Under the pieces are notes generated by a model. It saw only the letters and a list, made by a program, of their open reading frames with translations, did no database searches and was not told the DNA's origin. This document shows, in pieces, positions 13,980 to 16,089 of a stretch of DNA of 16,089 nt (position 1 is the first letter of the stretch; every line of letters begins with the position of its first letter). The translations under genes were made by a program, and so were the position numbers. Origin of the DNA: Proteobacteria bacterium UBA6908 (GTDB taxonomy: Bacteria; Pseudomonadota; Gammaproteobacteria; Acidiferrobacterales; UBA6901); assembly GCA_002451085.1 (NCBI GenBank), contig DKBE01000040.1, positions 1,167 through 17,255 of the forward strand. The letters run 5' to 3'.

Positions 13980-14510
13980 TCAGGTTCCGGGACTCTGGAG
14001 TAGGGCCTTGAGATCCTGTTGTATCTCGCGGCTGTGGGTCGAGGCCTTTACATCGCGATAGATCTTCGCGATGCGCCCTTCGGGGTCAATCAGAAACGTC
14101 TGGCGTTTGGCGAATTTGAACGGGCCGAACGACGTCAGGCTCTCGTAGCGCCTTGTCACCTCGCCCGTTCCATCCGTGAGCAGTGGAAATGGCAGGCGGT
14201 ATTTTTCGGCAAACTGCGCGTGACTCGCGCTGTCATCCAGGCTAACTCCAAGGATTTGCACGTTCATCTTCCGCAGGGTTGGCAGGTCATCGCGGAAATT
14301 GCAGGCCTCCGTGGTGCATCCGGGGGTATCATCCTTTGGGTAAAAATACAGCACGACCCAGCGGCCGCGGTAATCATCGAGCCGCACACTGTTGCCCGCC
14401 TGGTCGTTCAGTGTGAATCCCGGCGCCGGTTGGCCGACGTCGAGCCCGGCCGCCTGGGCGGTGTGCAGCCCGAAGAGTGTCAGCAGTCCTGCCAAGCCGC
14501 GTCGGCTCAC
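13980..14510 (-). CDS. Exported BCP/PrxQ-type peroxiredoxin
   Basis: This thiol peroxidase reduces peroxides through an active-site Cys. The core is intact: GQPAPGFTLNDQAG, RWVVLYFYPKDDTPGCTTEA with the peroxidatic Cys, and the resolving Cys five residues later (C-T-T-E-A-C), the PrxQ arrangement. FLIDPEGRIAKIY and a helical tail complete the fold. The start is re-chosen as GTG at 14508-14510: CAGGAGGATATC lies upstream with about 9 bases of spacing, whereas the longer frame to an ATG at 14552 lacks such a signal. The 176-residue protein then begins MSRRGLAGLLTLFGLHTAQA, a short signal peptide with a twin-Arg and an AQA cleavage site, so it should be periplasmic by Sec or perhaps Tat. Most BCP proteins are cytoplasmic. 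It diverges from clsB. Confidence 0.9.
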   Translation of the reverse strand: MSRRGLAGLLTLFGLHTAQAAGLDVGQPAPGFTLNDQAGNSVRLDDYRGRWVVLYFYPKDDTPGCTTEACNFRDDLPTLRKMNVQILGVSLDDSASHAQFAEKYRLPFPLLTDGTGEVTRRYESLTSFGPFKFAKRQTFLIDPEGRIAKIYRDVKASTHSREIQQDLKALLQSPGT

Positions 14511-14515
14511 GACGG

Positions 14516-14524
14516 ATATCCTCC
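14516..14524 (-). promoter_or_regulatory. Ribosome binding site that sets the peroxiredoxin start
   Basis: A full AGGAGG on the minus strand precedes the GTG at 14508-14510 by about 9 bases. This is the main reason for preferring GTG over the upstream in-frame ATG at 14552. Confidence 0.6.
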
Positions 14525-14566
14525 TGACCGGATCAGGCCATGCCGCGCACAAACCAATAGATCGTT

Positions 14567-14579
14567 CATTGAATCAATG
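14567..14579. promoter_or_regulatory. Palindrome CATTGAATCAATG in divergent gap, possible operator
   Basis: CATTGA-A-TCAATG is a perfect 6-1-6 inverted repeat in the 191-base gap between the divergent peroxiredoxin and clsB genes. It has the size of a dimeric regulator site. No known consensus is claimed. Confidence 0.35.
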
Positions 14580-14701
14580 GCCGGGATGGTAGAACCATTT
14601 CGAATCATACGCTGATCCTCGTGCCCGTGAGAACCGCCGCCAATAGTGACCGGGCGCTGTCGGGTGCGTAAGATGCCGGCAACCAGAACCCGTCGATCAG
14701 G

Positions 14702-15862
14702 ATGCGCGATACAACCACCAAACTCCGGTTTCCCTGGCGTGCCGGCAACCATTTCGAGCTGCTGCTGGACGGTCGCCATTATTTTCCGCGCATGCTTGAG
14801 GCTATTGCCATGGCACAGTCCAGCGTGTGGCTGGAGATCTACCTGTTCGAGTCCGGCACGGTTGCCGACCGCTTCATCGACGCCATGGTGAGTGCCGCGC
14901 AGCGCGGGGTGGACGTGCGTGTGCTGGCCGATGACTACGGTGCCACGGATCTGCGCGTTCGAGACCGCGCGGTGCTCACCGCCGCCGGAGTGAAATTGGC
15001 CCTGTACAATCCCCTGAAGTGGCGTAAATGGTTTGGCAATCTGTTTCGCGATCACCGTAAGTTGCTGATCGTGGACGAACAGGTGGGTTTCGTAAGCGGC
15101 ACAGGCATTACTGACGAATTTGATGATCCGAAGCGTCCGCAGCGCAGCTGGCGCGAAACGGCGATCCGCGTGGCGGGACCGGTGCTGGTCGACTGGCTGG
15201 CGCTATACGTGCAGGTCTGGCGCGAGCATCACGCCGAACCCATTCCCGACCCGATACGGACTCCTGGTCCGGGCACAGACGGGATGTCGGGGCGAGTGGC
15301 TGTCAGCGCCAGTCTGCGCGAGCAGGATATCCGCCGCTCGCTCTTTAACCGGGTGCGTGCGGCCGGGCGCCGTGTGTGGATCTCCACGGCCTATTTTGTT
15401 CCGTCCCGCAAACTGCTGCGCGCGCTCAAACGCGCCGCACGCCGGGGAGTCGAGGTGCGCCTGCTGCTGCCCGGACCATACACCGATCATCCGGCCGTGC
15501 GCCACGCCGGCCGCCGTTTTTATGGCGGCTTGCTACGCGCCGGGGTGCGGGTGTTTGAATACCAGCCGCGCTTCCTGCACGCGAAAAGCATTCTGTGCGA
15601 CAACTGGGCGTCGGTCGGTTCGAGCAACTTCGACCGCTGGAACCTGCGTTGGAATCTTGAAGCCAACCAGGAAGTGGATGATCCGCGGTTTGCGGCATCG
15701 GTGCAGGCGATGTTCGAAGATGATTTTCGGGACAGTCTCGAAATCCATCACGATGACTGGCAGCGACGCGGCTGGCGTCCACGGATTCGCGAGCAATTGT
15801 GGGGCCGGGTCGACATGCTGCTCGATAGTCTCGGGCGGCTGCGTGGTGTGCGCATGAAATAG
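14702..15862 (+). CDS. clsB: ClsB-type cardiolipin synthase (phospholipase D family)
   Basis: This enzyme of the phospholipase D superfamily condenses two phospholipids to cardiolipin at the inner membrane. It has 386 residues, close to ClsB and shorter than ClsA, and lacks the two N-terminal membrane spans of ClsA. Two HKD motifs are intact: HRKLLIVDEQVGFVSGTGI (His118, Lys120, Asp125) and HAKSILCDNWASVGSSNFD (His293, Lys295, Asp300), each followed by the Gly/Ser-rich helper. FELLLDGRHYFPRMLEAIAM at about 18-37 and LEIYLFESG are typical of ClsB. The C-terminal tail is Arg-rich and may contact the membrane. The ATG at 14702 directly follows AGG, too close for an ideal ribosome site, but no in-frame upstream start was found nearby. 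It diverges from the peroxiredoxin and is convergent with the last gene. Confidence 0.93.
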   Translation: MRDTTTKLRFPWRAGNHFELLLDGRHYFPRMLEAIAMAQSSVWLEIYLFESGTVADRFIDAMVSAAQRGVDVRVLADDYGATDLRVRDRAVLTAAGVKLALYNPLKWRKWFGNLFRDHRKLLIVDEQVGFVSGTGITDEFDDPKRPQRSWRETAIRVAGPVLVDWLALYVQVWREHHAEPIPDPIRTPGPGTDGMSGRVAVSASLREQDIRRSLFNRVRAAGRRVWISTAYFVPSRKLLRALKRAARRGVEVRLLLPGPYTDHPAVRHAGRRFYGGLLRAGVRVFEYQPRFLHAKSILCDNWASVGSSNFDRWNLRWNLEANQEVDDPRFAASVQAMFEDDFRDSLEIHHDDWQRRGWRPRIREQLWGRVDMLLDSLGRLRGVRMK

Positions 15863-15885
15863 GCAGTGACTCGCCGTGACGGTGA

Positions 15886-16089
15886 CTAGGGTTGACCCAC
15901 TCTTCGGAATTCGTGGCCCGAATAACGCAACAGTTCGCGGCCGTCGCGTTGCACGATCCGGATCGTATCCCCCATCAACCAACCGCTACCCTCCACGACC
16001 AGCTCGGTGTCGGAAACCGGACGTAATGGCACATCGGCAAGCAGACCCAGCCAGCCTGGCACCTTGTAGCGTAACGTCAGCAAACCGTC
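15886..16089 (-). CDS. Unidentified protein, C-terminal fragment at window edge
   Basis: The frame is open to the right edge, so the start lies outside the window (a TTG at 16081-16083 is only the first possible internal start codon). The 67 visible residues read as short beta strands: LLTLRYKVPGWLGLLADVPL, ELVVEGSGWLMGDTIRIVQR, ELLRYSGHEFRRVGQP. Regular alternation and good codon use support a real coding region, possibly a small lipocalin- or OB-like barrel end. I do not recognise the family. It is convergent with clsB with 23 bases between; that gap contains three GTGAC copies but no terminator. Confidence 0.6.
   Translation of the reverse strand, partial: DGLLTLRYKVPGWLGLLADVPLRPVSDTELVVEGSGWLMGDTIRIVQRDGRELLRYSGHEFRRVGQP

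Noticed and set aside
14019..14615. Plus-strand frame of 198 codons across the peroxiredoxin
   Set aside because: It is antisense to the catalytic Cys region, with no ribosome site and no family resemblance.
15863..15885. GTGAC repeats between clsB and the last gene as a terminator or repeat element
   Set aside because: Only three short copies in 23 bases, with no usable stem and no T run.

Overview
The window is about 16 kb of chromosome, roughly 60% G+C by eye, that looks gammaproteobacterial. The pointers are a PBP1b-type synthase followed by an LpoP-like TPR lipoprotein, a GreB factor, a YqiA-type esterase, a DUF1820 protein and a ClsB-type cardiolipin synthase. The left edge carries the end of a cytochrome-d1-type beta-propeller (NirF/NirN/NirS superfamily), so the organism probably makes or uses heme d1, as denitrifiers and some sulfur oxidisers do. 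No genus can be assigned from the sequence alone. I saw no tRNA, rRNA, IS element, CRISPR array or phage gene. No gene-free stretch exceeds 300 bases; the longest is 910-1175.

Layout. 1-522 (+) is the d1-propeller 3' end. 667-909 (-) is a small single-span membrane protein, convergent with it and separated by a GC-rich hairpin. 1176-1601 (+) is an SseB-like protein. 1671-3287 (+) is a COG2509-type FAD dehydrogenase. 3321-5603 (+) is mrcB (PBP1b), followed within 20 bases by a TPR lipoprotein that resembles LpoP, the PBP1b activator. 6173-8413 (+) is a Hanks-type kinase with one membrane span and a seven-bladed WD40-like propeller. Its 3' end overlaps the 3' end of a minus-strand GT2 glycosyltransferase (8379-9722). 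A minus-strand cluster follows in transcription order: lemA (12360-12947), a large M48 membrane protease (10368-12335), greB (9835-10344) and the glycosyltransferase. A YqiA-like esterase (13017-13592, -) diverges from a DUF1820 gene (13644-13979, +). The DUF1820 stop codon directly abuts that of an exported BCP/PrxQ-type peroxiredoxin (13980-14510, -), which diverges from clsB (14702-15862, +). An unidentified 3' gene fragment (15886-16089, -) ends the window.

Much of the block concerns the cell envelope: peptidoglycan polymerisation and its lipoprotein activator, a transmembrane kinase with a probable periplasmic propeller, a processive-type membrane glycosyltransferase, LemA plus a membrane protease, cardiolipin synthesis and a probable periplasmic peroxidase. 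The most interesting candidate is the kinase-propeller gene directly downstream of mrcB-lpoP. By analogy with PASTA kinases it could link an envelope signal to cell-wall synthesis, but that is inference from context only.
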